In this document: positions 18,184 to 26,674 of the stretch, piece by piece
How positions within the stretch are numbered: the first letter of the stretch is position 1
Layout: each line of letters starts with the position of its first letter
The notes under the pieces: generated by a model
Databases searched by the model: none
What the model saw: the letters and a program-made list of their open reading frames with translations, nothing else
What the model was told of the DNA's origin: nothing
Translations under genes and position numbers: made by a program
NCBI GenBank assembly: GCA_044226485.1
Contig: JBGAGY010000011.1
Location: forward strand, 174,889-238,888
DNA: 64,000 bases
Direction: 5' to 3'
Source: UBA6663 sp044226485
GTDB taxonomy: Bacteria > Chloroflexota > Anaerolineae > Anaerolineales > UBA6663

Positions 18184-19518
18184 ATGACCAAGATCGCGCT
18201 GATCGGCGCGGGCAGCCTCGTCTTCGCCCGCAGCCTGTGCAACGATATCCTCTCCACCCCGGCGCTGCGCGACTCGACGCTGGCGCTGGTCGACATCGAC
18301 CCGCAACGCCTCGAGCAGGCCCGCGTCATGGTCGAGGAGCTCGCACGCTTTCAGGGGGTGTCGCCGCGCGTCGAGGCCTCGCTCGATCGCCGGGCGATGC
18401 TGCGCAACGCTGACTATGTCTTCACCACGTTTCAACAGGGCGGCTTGCGCGCGTTCGAGCTCGACATCGACATCCCGCGGCGCTATGGCGTCGAGCAATG
18501 TATCGGCGACACGTTGGGGCCGGGCGGCGTCTTCCGGGCGCTCCGGACCATCCCGGTGCTCCTCGACATCTGCCGTGAGCTCGACGACGTGGCGCCACTC
18601 GCGCTCCTGCTCAACTACGTCAACCCGATGGCCATGAACTGCTGGGCCATCGATCGCGGCAGCGGTCGCCCGCACGTCGGCCTGTGCCACAGCGTCCAGG
18701 GCACCAGTGAACTGCTCGCGCAATGGCTCGACGTGCCGTACGAAGACGTGACTTATCGTTGCGCCGGGATCAACCACCAGGCGTTCTTCCTCGACTACCG
18801 ACGAGGCGAAGTGGATCTGTATCCAGAGCTGCGCGCGCGCGTGCGCCAGCCCGCGATCCGGGCCCAGGATCCGATTCGCATCGCGCTGCTCGAGCACTTC
18901 GGCTATTTCGTGACCGAGAGCAGCGGCCATGCCAGCGAGTATTACCCCTACTTCCGCAAGACCGCCCAAATGGTGGCCGATGAGGTCGTGCCCGCCTTCG
19001 ATCCGGCGGCCAGCGTCTGGTTCGATCAGGGACGCACCGGCGGGTATCTGCGCGAGTGCCTGCGTCGGCAGAAGGTCGCGGGCGCGGACCCGGCCGGGCT
19101 CGACGAGGACGACGGCTTCGTCATGGGCCAACGCGGCCCTGAGTATGGGTCCTACATCATCGAAGCCATTGAGACGCGCTCGCCTATTCGGATCAACGGC
19201 AACGTCCCGAATCGCGGCGCGATCAGCAACCTACCCGCCGGGTGCTGTGTGGAGGTGCCCTGCCTGGTGGACGGCAACGGCGTCCAGCCGACGACCGTCG
19301 GCGCCCTGCCCCCGCAGCTCGCGGCGCTGATGCGCGCGTCGATCGGCGTGCAGGAATTGGCCGTGGAAGCGGCGCTGACCGGCGATCGCGACGCCCTCCA
19401 CCACGCGGTTCTGCTCGACCCGCTGACGGCCGCCGCCTGCACGCTCCCGCAAATCCACGATCTGGTTGATGAGTTGCTCGGGGCCGAGCTCGAGTGGCTG
19501 CCCCAATTCGCGGCCTGA
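18184..19518 (+). CDS. Glycoside hydrolase family 4 protein
   Basis: 444 residues from the ATG at 18184; the frame is open upstream but the Rossmann motif begins here (KIALIGAGSLVFARSL). GH4 features: VDIDPQRLEQARVMVEE, LLNYVNPMAMNCWAI, LCHSVQG with the metal-binding Cys, INHQAFFLDY with the metal-binding His, and ESSGHASEYYPYFRK. GH4 enzymes use NAD and Mn in an oxidation-elimination mechanism on alpha-galactosides, alpha-glucuronides or 6-phospho-glucosides. Which it cleaves is not determined; it resembles the MelA-like non-phospho group. Confidence 0.9.
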   Translation: MTKIALIGAGSLVFARSLCNDILSTPALRDSTLALVDIDPQRLEQARVMVEELARFQGVSPRVEASLDRRAMLRNADYVFTTFQQGGLRAFELDIDIPRRYGVEQCIGDTLGPGGVFRALRTIPVLLDICRELDDVAPLALLLNYVNPMAMNCWAIDRGSGRPHVGLCHSVQGTSELLAQWLDVPYEDVTYRCAGINHQAFFLDYRRGEVDLYPELRARVRQPAIRAQDPIRIALLEHFGYFVTESSGHASEYYPYFRKTAQMVADEVVPAFDPAASVWFDQGRTGGYLRECLRRQKVAGADPAGLDEDDGFVMGQRGPEYGSYIIEAIETRSPIRINGNVPNRGAISNLPAGCCVEVPCLVDGNGVQPTTVGALPPQLAALMRASIGVQELAVEAALTGDRDALHHAVLLDPLTAAACTLPQIHDLVDELLGAELEWLPQFAA

Positions 19519-19535
19519 TGCAGGAGACGTCATCG

Positions 19536-20432
19536 ATGTCCGACTTTTCCCGCTTTGACCTCCTGCGTTGGTGTCGAGTGCCGGTGGACCAACTCGAAGC
19601 CCACCCGGATCGACGCATCCCGCTGCGGCTCTGTCCGGACTCGGCCACGTTGGGCCGGTGGATGGCTGAGACCTTCGTGGGTGAGATACGCGAGCACAAC
19701 CAGCGGGGCGAGCCGACCGTCGCCATCGTGCCGTGCGGACCGAGCTGCTGGTACGAACCCTTTGCGGAGCTCGTCAATCGCGAGCGGGTCAGCCTGCGGA
19801 ACCTCGTGGTCTTTCACATGGATGAGTGCCTGGACTGGCAGGGTCGGCTCCTCGCGGCCGGCCATCCGTTCAACTTCCGCGCGACCATGGAGGCCCGGTT
19901 CTACGCGCCGGTCGACCCGGGTCTGGCGGTGCCGGTGGATCACCGCCACTTTCTGACGGCCGACAACGTGGCCGACATCCGCGCCGCCATCGCGGCCACG
20001 CGCGTGGATCTATGCCTGGGAGGTTGGGGCCAGGACGGCCACCTCGCCTACAACCAGGCCCGGCGCAATCCATACAGCCCCATCAGTGTCGAGGACCTGC
20101 GGAACTCGACGATCCGGGTGCAGGACAACAACGCTGACACCATCCTGGCCCTGGCGCACCGCAATGTCGGAGCCGCCTACCAGTTGGTGCCGCCGATGTC
20201 GGTGACCCTGGGCGTGCGCGAAGTTTTGTCGGCCCGGAAGGTGCGCGTCTTCAGCGACACGGGTGCGTGGAAACAAACTGCTCTGCGTGTGGCGCTCTTC
20301 GGGCCACTCAACGTCGAATATCCCATGACCTTGTTGCAGGAACACCCGGACGCTTTGGTCACGGCCACGCTCGAGACAGCCCGGCATCCTTGTAGTGAGC
20401 ACCCGGAGTGGGACTTCGGTTCCGCCGACTGA
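19536..20432 (+). CDS. Glucosamine-6-phosphate deaminase-like sugar isomerase
   Basis: 298 residues from the ATG at 19536 (RBS AGGAGA). Features of the NagB/6-phosphogluconolactonase fold: TVAIVPCGPSCWYEPFAEL, the active-site strand VVFHMDECLDW, and CLGGWGQDGHLAYNQ corresponding to the GxGxDGHIAFNEP motif. Changes in the last motif suggest a substrate other than glucosamine-6-phosphate. It ends the plus-strand operon. Together with GH4 and PfkB it points to breakdown of an amino- or deoxy-sugar glycoside. Confidence 0.85.
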   Translation: MSDFSRFDLLRWCRVPVDQLEAHPDRRIPLRLCPDSATLGRWMAETFVGEIREHNQRGEPTVAIVPCGPSCWYEPFAELVNRERVSLRNLVVFHMDECLDWQGRLLAAGHPFNFRATMEARFYAPVDPGLAVPVDHRHFLTADNVADIRAAIAATRVDLCLGGWGQDGHLAYNQARRNPYSPISVEDLRNSTIRVQDNNADTILALAHRNVGAAYQLVPPMSVTLGVREVLSARKVRVFSDTGAWKQTALRVALFGPLNVEYPMTLLQEHPDALVTATLETARHPCSEHPEWDFGSAD

Positions 20433-20649
20433 AGCCGGGAAAGAGATGAGCGATGGCCCGAGCCTCGTGCCGATCAAGACGGGGCTTGAGGACTCACCCT
20501 ATCGTCGTGCGAGTTGTCCGCCGCCCGCTCAACCACCCGGCGGGCCACATGAAGACGGTAGAACGACGGTTGACCCGCGGTTCGGGTGGCATTCTCCGCG
20601 TTTCCCGTCCGGACATCTGGCGCCGTCATGGAGCGCGGCTATGTGCCGT
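20433..20649. other. Junction between sugar operon and cassettes
   Basis: 217 bp with no recognisable gene or attC site. Neither strand gives a credible protein. This marks the right edge of the sugar locus. Confidence 0.35.
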
Positions 20650-21083
20650 TTATGCACCTTGCGCATCGGTGAATTGGAACTGGCTCATCAGCAGCACCAG
20701 CGTGACTGAGGTAGCACAAGCAGGAATGAAGCCAATGGGGAACACCTCACGTGGCCCTGCCATTTGTTCTCTCAAAGTCGCAGCCAACAACCCCAGCCGA
20801 TGGCATTCGCCGCGACCCACCAACCTGCTCGCAACATGCGTCGGCGCAGCAATAGCCATTGCGCAATGCCAATGGCGATCCCAAGCGTCAAGTACGCCAA
20901 CCGCGTCGCAATCCCTGGATCCGTCCAGTTCGTCCATTCCAGAAGGAAGACCAGACACGCTCCCACAACCAAGCCTGCGGAGGTCGTCACGACCCACCAG
21001 GCCATGTGAGCAAAGTAACGGCGCAATATCGCGTATTGCATGGCTCCGGTTACGAGGCCCGTGATCGGAACAAGGGTATACAT
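20650..21083 (-). pseudogene. Frameshifted small multi-spanning membrane protein
   Basis: The start at 21083 (RBS GGTGGGAC) gives MYTLVPITGLVTGAMQYAIL and three to four membrane segments, ending in RAGWWVAANAIGW. Near 20800 the reading continues only in another frame (GLLAATLREQMAGP, then VFPIGFIPACATSVTLVLLM) down to a stop at 20650. One base change would restore a protein of about 145 residues, so this is either a real frameshift or a sequencing error. It is the cassette gene left of the attC at 21088. Confidence 0.55.
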
Positions 21084-21087
21084 GTCC

Positions 21088-21204
21088 CACCTCAGCTGTG
21101 CGACGGATGAGCTGTGGCCGCACTGCCCGCGAGCATGCCGGTGAACCGAAGCCGCTCGGATTGGGGCCCCGAGCATCCACGTCAGCTGCATACGTTTGTT
21201 AGGC
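21088..21204 (-). repeat. attC site lacking its left box
   Basis: The right box GTTAGGC at 21198-21204 and right arm CACGTCAGCTGCATACG are intact. The left arm is reduced to ACCTCAGCTGTGCGACGG directly beside the start of the membrane-protein gene. The central GGTGAACCGAAGCCG and TTGGGGCCCCGAG hairpin is conserved. Confidence 0.7.
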
Positions 21205-21232
21205 TGCCAGATCAGATTCGCCGGAACCCGAC

Positions 21233-22201
21233 CTATGGCTGAGGGATGTGCATCTCAACAAGCCACTGCTCAATGCGCCCCTCCATCCAGGTCGCCAGTC
21301 GAGGCACCCTTATCGCCTCGGCTCCCGGAGCGTTCCAGATGATCTGATGAATCTCATGCTCGATCTGATAGATGGTCAGGCGTCGGGCCAGTTCAGGAAC
21401 CTGGGTACAGCGCGGTTTGGCCTGAAGAAACGCGCTCAGAAATGCGCCGAAATCGAGCTCGTCTTGGGGCGAGTACAGGCACCAGTGGAACAAATGGCAC
21501 AACTCGAAGTCAGCCTCGCCGAACTGCGCGCATTCCCAATCAATCACTCCCGAAAATCGACCCTGATCCAGCAGAATGTTCTTGGGATGGAGGTCGTTGT
21601 GCAGGAGCTTGGGCCCTCCCTGGTAGTCTAGTGCTGGCGAGAGAGCCCGCAAGTACAGAAAAGCCCGGTGCAAGGTCTCCACACTGGCCTCCTTCAACGC
21701 AAGTCCTTGTGACTCGCGTTCAAGGAAGTCCCAATAGCGTTGATGACCTGCCCGCCACGTGCCCGGCCAGCGCCCTACAGTCGGAATGTAGAGCCCAATG
21801 TCGTAATGGTCATCTCGAACACCCTGCACTTGATCCACGAACGCTGCCAGCGACTGGCCGAGCCGCGTTTGTTGAGCCGGCGTGGTGCCAGGTAAGGCCG
21901 TCAGGAAGTCATCACCGGGCAAGAAAGTCAGCACGACATAGTGCAACACGCCGTCGTCCCGGTCGAGCGCTCCTCGATAGAGGATCCTGGGAACGCCGGC
22001 AAGCGCAGCCACTTGCTCATACTTCGTCACCAAAGACGTCATCGGATCAACGGCTATCCGCATCAGCAATTCTCGATTGATGACAAAGACCGATTTTCCG
22101 AAGCTTCCAGCCACCGGCACAACGTCACGCAGGCTGATGTGGTGTCGAATAGCGATTTGCTCAACGACGCTTGGAACGATGGCTGAATTCACGCTTGACA
22201 T
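21233..22201 (-). CDS. Aminoglycoside/choline phosphotransferase-family kinase
   Basis: 322 residues from the ATG at 22201; the open frame extends upstream into the attC at 22249 but that part is attC translation. Kinase-fold features: VPVAGSFGKSVFVINRELLM (nucleotide loop), the catalytic loop LLHNDLHPKNILLDQGRF and the metal-binding GVIDWECAQFGEADFELC. This is the APH family, which phosphorylates aminoglycosides, macrolides, choline or sugars; the substrate is unknown. It sits between attC sites at 21088 and 22249 in cassette orientation. Confidence 0.8.
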   Translation of the reverse strand: MSSVNSAIVPSVVEQIAIRHHISLRDVVPVAGSFGKSVFVINRELLMRIAVDPMTSLVTKYEQVAALAGVPRILYRGALDRDDGVLHYVVLTFLPGDDFLTALPGTTPAQQTRLGQSLAAFVDQVQGVRDDHYDIGLYIPTVGRWPGTWRAGHQRYWDFLERESQGLALKEASVETLHRAFLYLRALSPALDYQGGPKLLHNDLHPKNILLDQGRFSGVIDWECAQFGEADFELCHLFHWCLYSPQDELDFGAFLSAFLQAKPRCTQVPELARRLTIYQIEHEIHQIIWNAPGAEAIRVPRLATWMEGRIEQWLVEMHIPQP

Positions 22202-22248
22202 TCTGGTAACCGTTCGGCTCTGACGTCCAACATACCTTCTGTGAGGCT

Positions 22249-22346
22249 GCCCAACGGCCTGCATCGGGTGCGTAGCGCGGCGAGCCAGCCCGTTGGTCTG
22301 GGGCCCCGATTTGCCACTCGTCGGCTGCATGCATTCTTGTTTGTGG
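22249..22346 (-). repeat. attC site, shortened
   Basis: Left box GCCCAAC at 22249-22255; right end TTCTTGTTTGTGGC, with a decayed box GTTTGTG at 22338-22344. Arms are degraded (GCATCGGGTGCG on the left, CTCGTCGGCTGCATGC on the right), and the middle hairpin lacks about 30 bp relative to intact sites. Confidence 0.65.
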
Positions 22347-22408
22347 CTTCATGCCGTGGCATGGCAGGGCGAACCGAAAGCGACGTGTGAAATAACCCGT
22401 TTCTGTGA

Positions 22409-22859
22409 TCACTCACTCAAGCCACGATCCATCTCACTTTTCGCCTCAAGATACTCATCGCTGCCAAAGACTTCGCAGATGCGGGGCATCACACGTTTGA
22501 GTACATCGGCTAGCCGTTGGAGTTGGTTCTCGCTCGACGCCATCGAAGCACCGTCAAGCCAGATTGCTTCCAGTCGAACCGCCCATGGCCTCCACTGATG
22601 TCGTTCGCCACATCCGCGAGATCGTGCCACGGCCCCGACTCAGCCCCGCGCGGTGGCCATTCCCGCGGCCCAAACGACACAAACACCTGGCCGCGGTCTT
22701 CAGCAAACTTGATCCTCCCGCATTGCGCCGACGCCAGGACGAGTTGCCAGTTCCGAACGAGTTGTACATGACTGCTCGCAACATGGTGAACCCATATTCG
22801 TCAAACAAGAAGCGCATATCCTGTTTGATGAGATCAAGGTCCGTAACGCCGCTGTGCAT
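22409..22859 (-). pseudogene. Cassette gene broken by two frameshifts
   Basis: The start at 22859 gives MHSGVTDLDLIKQDMRFLFD then YNSFGTGN. The most protein-like continuation is in a second frame (WQLVLASAQCGRIKFAEDRG, then VFVSFGPREWP) and the end is in a third frame (AIWLDGASMASSENQLQRLA, then EVFGSDEYLEAKSEM) with a stop at 22409. Joined, they make a globular protein of about 150 residues with no recognised family. Two independent indels suggest real decay, though sequencing error cannot be excluded. It is bounded by attC sites at 22249 and 22884. Confidence 0.5.
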
Positions 22860-22883
22860 TCTATTCGCTATGCTTTCCGATCC

Positions 22884-23015
22884 GCCTAACGGCCGGCATC
22901 AGCTGCAGGGCGGATGAGCCAGCCCGCATCGGCGAAGGTGCGCCGGTAGGCCGAGATCGGCAGAGCTTGTGGCCCCGCCCCGAGTAGCCACGGCAGCCAC
23001 ATGTGCTCGTCGGGC
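22884..23015 (-). repeat. attC site, partly decayed
   Basis: 132 bp. Left box GCCTAAC at 22884-22890 with arm GGCATCAGCTGCAGGGCGG; right box GTCGGGC at 23009-23015, with arm CACGGCAGCCACATG in place of CACGTCAGCTGCATG. Confidence 0.75.
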
Positions 23016-23064
23016 GCGTTGCTGCTATCAGCGCTGATCCAGAGCACACGCCTGACGTTGATTC

Positions 23065-24039
23065 TTAATCGCGCATTTCACCAACAAACACCCTATATCG
23101 GTTGCCTCCACATACTTTTGCCTGATACATAGCTATGTCGGCATCGCGCAGTATTTCGTCCAGTCGTTGGTATGTAGCAATATTCATAACGACACCAATA
23201 CTGGCACCGCTGACAACCGCACTCCCATGCAATTCGTAGGGAAGTGCCAGACCCGCCTGGATTCGCTCAATGACCGTCCTCACGTCATCCGTGGTTGAGG
23301 CCCCCTCGAGCAGTATCGCAAATTCATCACCCCCCAAGCGGCCGACCGTGTCGATTTCTCGAACCAGTGCCTTCAGGCGCCCAGTGACTTGCCTGAGGAT
23401 GTCATCGCCAGCTTCATGCCCCAGGCTGTCGTTGATGCTCTTGAAGTTGTCTAGGTCAAGATACAACACCGCCGAGGCGCTGTGCGGATTCCGCTTGCAC
23501 CAAGCATGAGCATGTTCCAAGCGATTGAAGAACAGTCTCCGATTTGGCAGATCTGTAAGTGGGTCGTGAAGAGCCTCATGAGCCAGTTTCTCTTCTGCGC
23601 GCGTTCGCCTCGCGACTTCGTCCCGCAACAACTGGCGTTCAGTCTCCAATTCAAGCGCCTGCCGTTTGATCCGGTCGTTCAGCCCTCGCAGATCCACGAC
23701 CCAACCGACAAGGACACTTGCCAATGTGAAAGTGCCGATTCCGAGAACGTGGGTTATCAGCTCGTTGTTTGCGCTTCCCGAAATGCCGAATAGGAGGATA
23801 TTGGTCGGCAGCCCTATCACCAGGTAGAATACGCCCCCTCGCACCCCCATGAGCCACCCGCACACCGCCGCAGGAATCGCATTGAACGCCGCGGCAAAAA
23901 GGCCCAACTGCGGATAAGCTATGAAGTAGATCAGCGCATATAAAAGCATGCTGCCTGTCGCAACCAAATATCGGCCGTTCATTTCCTTCCAGACCTCTTG
24001 GGCAGGCATTGTCAAGGCCCCAATAGTGTGCCATATCAC
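23065..24039 (-). CDS. Diguanylate cyclase (GGDEF) with membrane sensor
   Basis: 324 residues, start at 24039 or at the ATG at 24009. Residues about 25-125 form four or five membrane helices. A coiled linker (LNDRIKRQALELETERQLLR) leads to a complete GGDEF domain: HDPLTDLPNRRLFFNRL, VLYLDLDNFKSINDSLGH and the active GRLGGDEFAILLEG. It should make cyclic di-GMP at the membrane. No RxxD inhibitory site is obvious five residues before GGDEF. It lies between attC sites at 22884 and 24061 and is large for a cassette. Confidence 0.85.
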   Translation of the reverse strand: MIWHTIGALTMPAQEVWKEMNGRYLVATGSMLLYALIYFIAYPQLGLFAAAFNAIPAAVCGWLMGVRGGVFYLVIGLPTNILLFGISGSANNELITHVLGIGTFTLASVLVGWVVDLRGLNDRIKRQALELETERQLLRDEVARRTRAEEKLAHEALHDPLTDLPNRRLFFNRLEHAHAWCKRNPHSASAVLYLDLDNFKSINDSLGHEAGDDILRQVTGRLKALVREIDTVGRLGGDEFAILLEGASTTDDVRTVIERIQAGLALPYELHGSAVVSGASIGVVMNIATYQRLDEILRDADIAMYQAKVCGGNRYRVFVGEMRD

Positions 24040-24060
24040 GTCGGCGCTCGCAACCGGAGC

Positions 24061-24189
24061 GCCTAACGGCTCGCATCAGTTGTGTGGCGGGTGAGCCGAG
24101 GCCGATCTGCCCGACGGCACGCTGGTAAACCGGAGCCGCCATGAGTTGGGGCCCGATTGGCCACATCAGCCGCAGGCTTTCGGTTGACG
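24061..24189 (-). repeat. attC site, right arm decayed
   Basis: 129 bp. Left box GCCTAAC at 24061-24067 with GCATCAGTTGTGTGGCGG; the right arm reads CCACATCAGCCGCAGG and the right box has drifted to about GTTGACG at 24183-24189. It separates the GGDEF cassette from a possible small cassette gene. Confidence 0.75.
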
Positions 24190-24408
24190 GTTGTTGCCTG
24201 GAGCGTCTGAGGTCGCTCGCCACCCGGTTCTTGAATTGAATACCGAGATCAGCATGAGGGTGATCCCGCTGAGAAACCCTAACATCACCAATCGCCACGG
24301 GCTACTGTCACTCACCATCGATCCGATCTGATCACCCAGACTTTGCCCCGGATAGGTCTCTCGTGAAGGCGCTGATGAAGGCCCCAATCGGCTCCAGCGG
24401 CCACTCAC
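24166..24408 (-). CDS. Possible small membrane protein of a cassette
   Basis: An 80-residue frame (start codon uncertain; an ATG at 24318 would give 50 residues) with one hydrophobic segment, RLVMLGFLSGITLMLISVF. Its stop lies inside the attC arm at 24166, as in some genuine cassettes. No family is recognised and codon support is weak. The rest of the 24190-24572 interval contains only the hairpin at 24497. Confidence 0.3.
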   Translation of the reverse strand: MSGRWSRLGPSSAPSRETYPGQSLGDQIGSMVSDSSPWRLVMLGFLSGITLMLISVFNSRTGWRATSDAPGNNRQPKACG

Positions 24409-24496
24409 CCAGATGTCACCCTGTCACACATCGTTCAACGACAGAGCCTGTTGCTCCTATCACTCCCGTAACCATCAGGTGCCCGAGCTAACAGGA

Positions 24497-24529
24497 CAGC
24501 GACCTTCGGGGCTTGCCCGAAGGTCGCTG
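24497..24529. terminator. Strong hairpin, probable terminator
   Basis: A perfect 14-bp stem, CAGCGACCTTCGGG at 24497-24510 and CCCGAAGGTCGCTG at 24516-24529, with the loop GCTTG. It lies 43 bp downstream of the minus-strand hydrolase gene stop. No T tract is present on either side. Confidence 0.6.
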
Positions 24530-24572
24530 TACGGCGTTCGATGATGCAACCAGGCTACACGAACACCGAGCG

Positions 24573-25214
24573 TCAGTTGCTATAGCCGCGTCCGGAGACT
24601 TCGACCGTCGCTTCGCCAGCGACCGCCGCCAGGAACTCGGTGTGGTTCATTGGCCGCGAGAACATCGGGTAGTTCTTCTCAACCGCCAGCCGCTGCTCTT
24701 CTTCGCTCAGGGCGGCCGTGCAATCCTTCAGGGTCACCACGATGTAACCCTTCTCATATCCCGAGCGCATGGTAGATTCCACACAGCAGTTCGTCAGAAA
24801 ACCGCCCAGAGCGATGTCGGTGATCCCACGACTTCGCAGAATGAAATCCAGATTGGTGCTGGCAAATCCGCACAGACCTCGTTTACCCTCGATCACGATG
24901 TCTTGAGGCTCCGGCTTGAGGACATCGACGATCTCAGCCCCCCATGTGCCTTTGCGGAAGGACTTGCTATCCACGACACCCTTGAGGATGCCATAGGGTT
25001 GCGGCGTCAGTTCGTGGTAGTCGTCCGTGAACGTAATGGGAGCATGGATGATCGTGACCCCGAGTTCTCGAGCACGCTTGACCGTCTCCACGGTGTTCGC
25101 CAGCATCTGGGTGCTCTCCATGACTGGCTGAACCGCCTGATGCAGGGATCCCCCTTCTGACGTAAAGTCATTCTGAAACTCGATCAGAATCAGAGCCGTC
25201 TGTTTCGGGTTCAT
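24573..25214 (-). CDS. Isochorismatase-like cysteine hydrolase
   Basis: 213 residues from the ATG at 25214, preceded by a strong AGGAGC. The fold signature is complete: TALILIEFQNDF with the catalytic Asp (D/E..Q-N-D), IIEGKRGLCGFASTNLD-type lysine region, and GGFLTNCCVESTMRSGYEKG with the nucleophilic Cys. Members hydrolyse isochorismate, nicotinamide, N-carbamoyl amides or biuret; the substrate is not predicted. It stands between CPBP gene 1 (divided by a gap of about 180 bp) and a hairpin terminator. Confidence 0.85.
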   Translation of the reverse strand: MNPKQTALILIEFQNDFTSEGGSLHQAVQPVMESTQMLANTVETVKRARELGVTIIHAPITFTDDYHELTPQPYGILKGVVDSKSFRKGTWGAEIVDVLKPEPQDIVIEGKRGLCGFASTNLDFILRSRGITDIALGGFLTNCCVESTMRSGYEKGYIVVTLKDCTAALSEEEQRLAVEKNYPMFSRPMNHTEFLAAVAGEATVEVSGRGYSN

Positions 25215-25397
25215 GGGTTTGCTCCTTGAATATGAGGTTGGCGACGAACTCGGTACCCGAATTCTACTCCCATGTCCTTCAAGGGTTGTTGAGCCCGCTG
25301 GACTTCCCCCAAGGTTCTGCCTGCCTCGTTGCCGTCCGTCCACGACACCTGGCGAGCATCGGACCCGATTCGAGCGGCCTTCGCCCAACACGATGGA

Positions 25398-26288
25398 TCA
25401 TCCCCCGTCGGTATCCATCACGGGCAATTGTCGGGTCGCCGCGAGCATCACGATCACGGCCAGTACAGGGATCCACCCGGCGAGCCCCAGCGGCGATGCA
25501 CCCAGTGCGGTATCTACGCCGGGCGTCAGCACCATCAGGGGCAAACCCGCAATCGCATTGAAGGCCCCATGGCAGAGCGCCGCGATCCACGGGCTGCGCG
25601 CCTTCAGATAAAGCCACGACAGGATCGTGCCCAACAGGATGAAGCCCACCACCCCCACCAGGACCCCCAGGTAGGGGTGCTGAGGGAAGTTATAACCGTG
25701 CAGGATCGTCGTCGGCGCGTGCCAGAGGCCCCAGATGGCGCCGCTGAGCAGGATGGCGCGCCACTGGCCGAGCGGCACCAACTTCGGCAGCAGGTAACCA
25801 CGCCACCCCAACTCCTCACCCAGCGCGAAGATCATGTTGATGACCGGCGCGATGGTCAACGCCGCCGCCAGTTGCCCGAAGACAATGAGCTGCGGATCCG
25901 GCAACACGGTACCTGTCGGCGCGTTCGCCGCCAACAACTCCCGGAGCGCCGCGAACGAAAGGTCGAGGTGACCCGTTCCGAACACAACCGTTATGCCGAG
26001 TGTGGCTAATGTGATGAGCGCCGGCAGCAACCACGCCACAAGGTAGAAGCGCTTGGGCCCGAGCCGATTGAGCCGCAGGCTCTTGATCACCGGTTGCCCT
26101 TCCACCATGCGCGTGGCCACGATCGCCCCGAGGCCTGGAGCCCACATCGCCAGGGCGAACAGGATCAGCATGGACAGCTGATAGGTCTGCGGATCGGGCG
26201 AACCTTTCGCCAACAGGGGCAGAGTGAAGAGGATCCAGGCGAGGCCAAAGGCAACACCAAGGAAGGTGAGTAATGACTTTCGGTTCAT
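25398..26288 (-). CDS. CPBP intramembrane metalloprotease 1
   Basis: 296 residues with about eight membrane helices. The three active-site motifs are visible: FALGEELGWRGYLLP (EExxxR), IWGLWHAPTT (WxxxH type) and LCHGAFNAIAG (HxxxN). The family cleaves proteins inside the membrane and, in bacteria, is linked to self-immunity against bacteriocins or to processing of exported peptides. A 48-codon membrane peptide gene lies immediately upstream (27-bp gap), which may be its partner or substrate. Confidence 0.85.
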   Translation of the reverse strand: MNRKSLLTFLGVAFGLAWILFTLPLLAKGSPDPQTYQLSMLILFALAMWAPGLGAIVATRMVEGQPVIKSLRLNRLGPKRFYLVAWLLPALITLATLGITVVFGTGHLDLSFAALRELLAANAPTGTVLPDPQLIVFGQLAAALTIAPVINMIFALGEELGWRGYLLPKLVPLGQWRAILLSGAIWGLWHAPTTILHGYNFPQHPYLGVLVGVVGFILLGTILSWLYLKARSPWIAALCHGAFNAIAGLPLMVLTPGVDTALGASPLGLAGWIPVLAVIVMLAATRQLPVMDTDGG

Positions 26289-26315
26289 GATGTCTCCGTC
26301 TTCTGCAGAACTCGC

Positions 26316-26462
26316 TCAACGAGCGTCGTGAATGGCCGTGGCAGGATCGTCAAGGCGGACACCCATTTCGATCAGGTCCGTCGCCGGAACGCCGGGCCCC
26401 AGCACGGCCGCGATGCCGGCCAGCGTGATGAACAACAAGATCGTGAGCACGATAGTGAACAT
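26316..26462 (-). CDS. 48-residue single-span membrane peptide
   Basis: ATG at 26462 preceded by AGGGAGGTT, an excellent ribosome binding site; stop at 26316. The peptide starts MFTIVLTILLFITLAGIAAV, one transmembrane helix, followed by a polar tail of about 25 residues. It is 27 bp upstream of CPBP protease 1 on the same strand, so the two are probably cotranscribed. No family recognised; it could be a regulator or substrate of the protease. Confidence 0.6.
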   Translation of the reverse strand: MFTIVLTILLFITLAGIAAVLGPGVPATDLIEMGVRLDDPATAIHDAR

Positions 26463-26674
26463 GGCAACCTCCCTCTGACGAACTCTGCTCACGATACGCT
26501 GAAATACACCTTCTCGCCCCGATCTGCAGGGCAGTTCTGACCTGGCCGATCAGTCAGGATCGGAATCTCTGGCGGGCGGGCAACTCCACATCGCGGGTGC
26601 CGGGCCGAACCCGATCGAACGCCGTCGTCGTGTGACTCCGATCGATCTCGACAATGCGTGACGCAAGACGCTGT

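Noticed and set aside
20650..21180. 176-codon minus-strand frame as an intact protein
   Set aside because: Its N-terminal two thirds is low-complexity shadow sequence; the convincing membrane protein lies in another frame and only the end belongs to this one.
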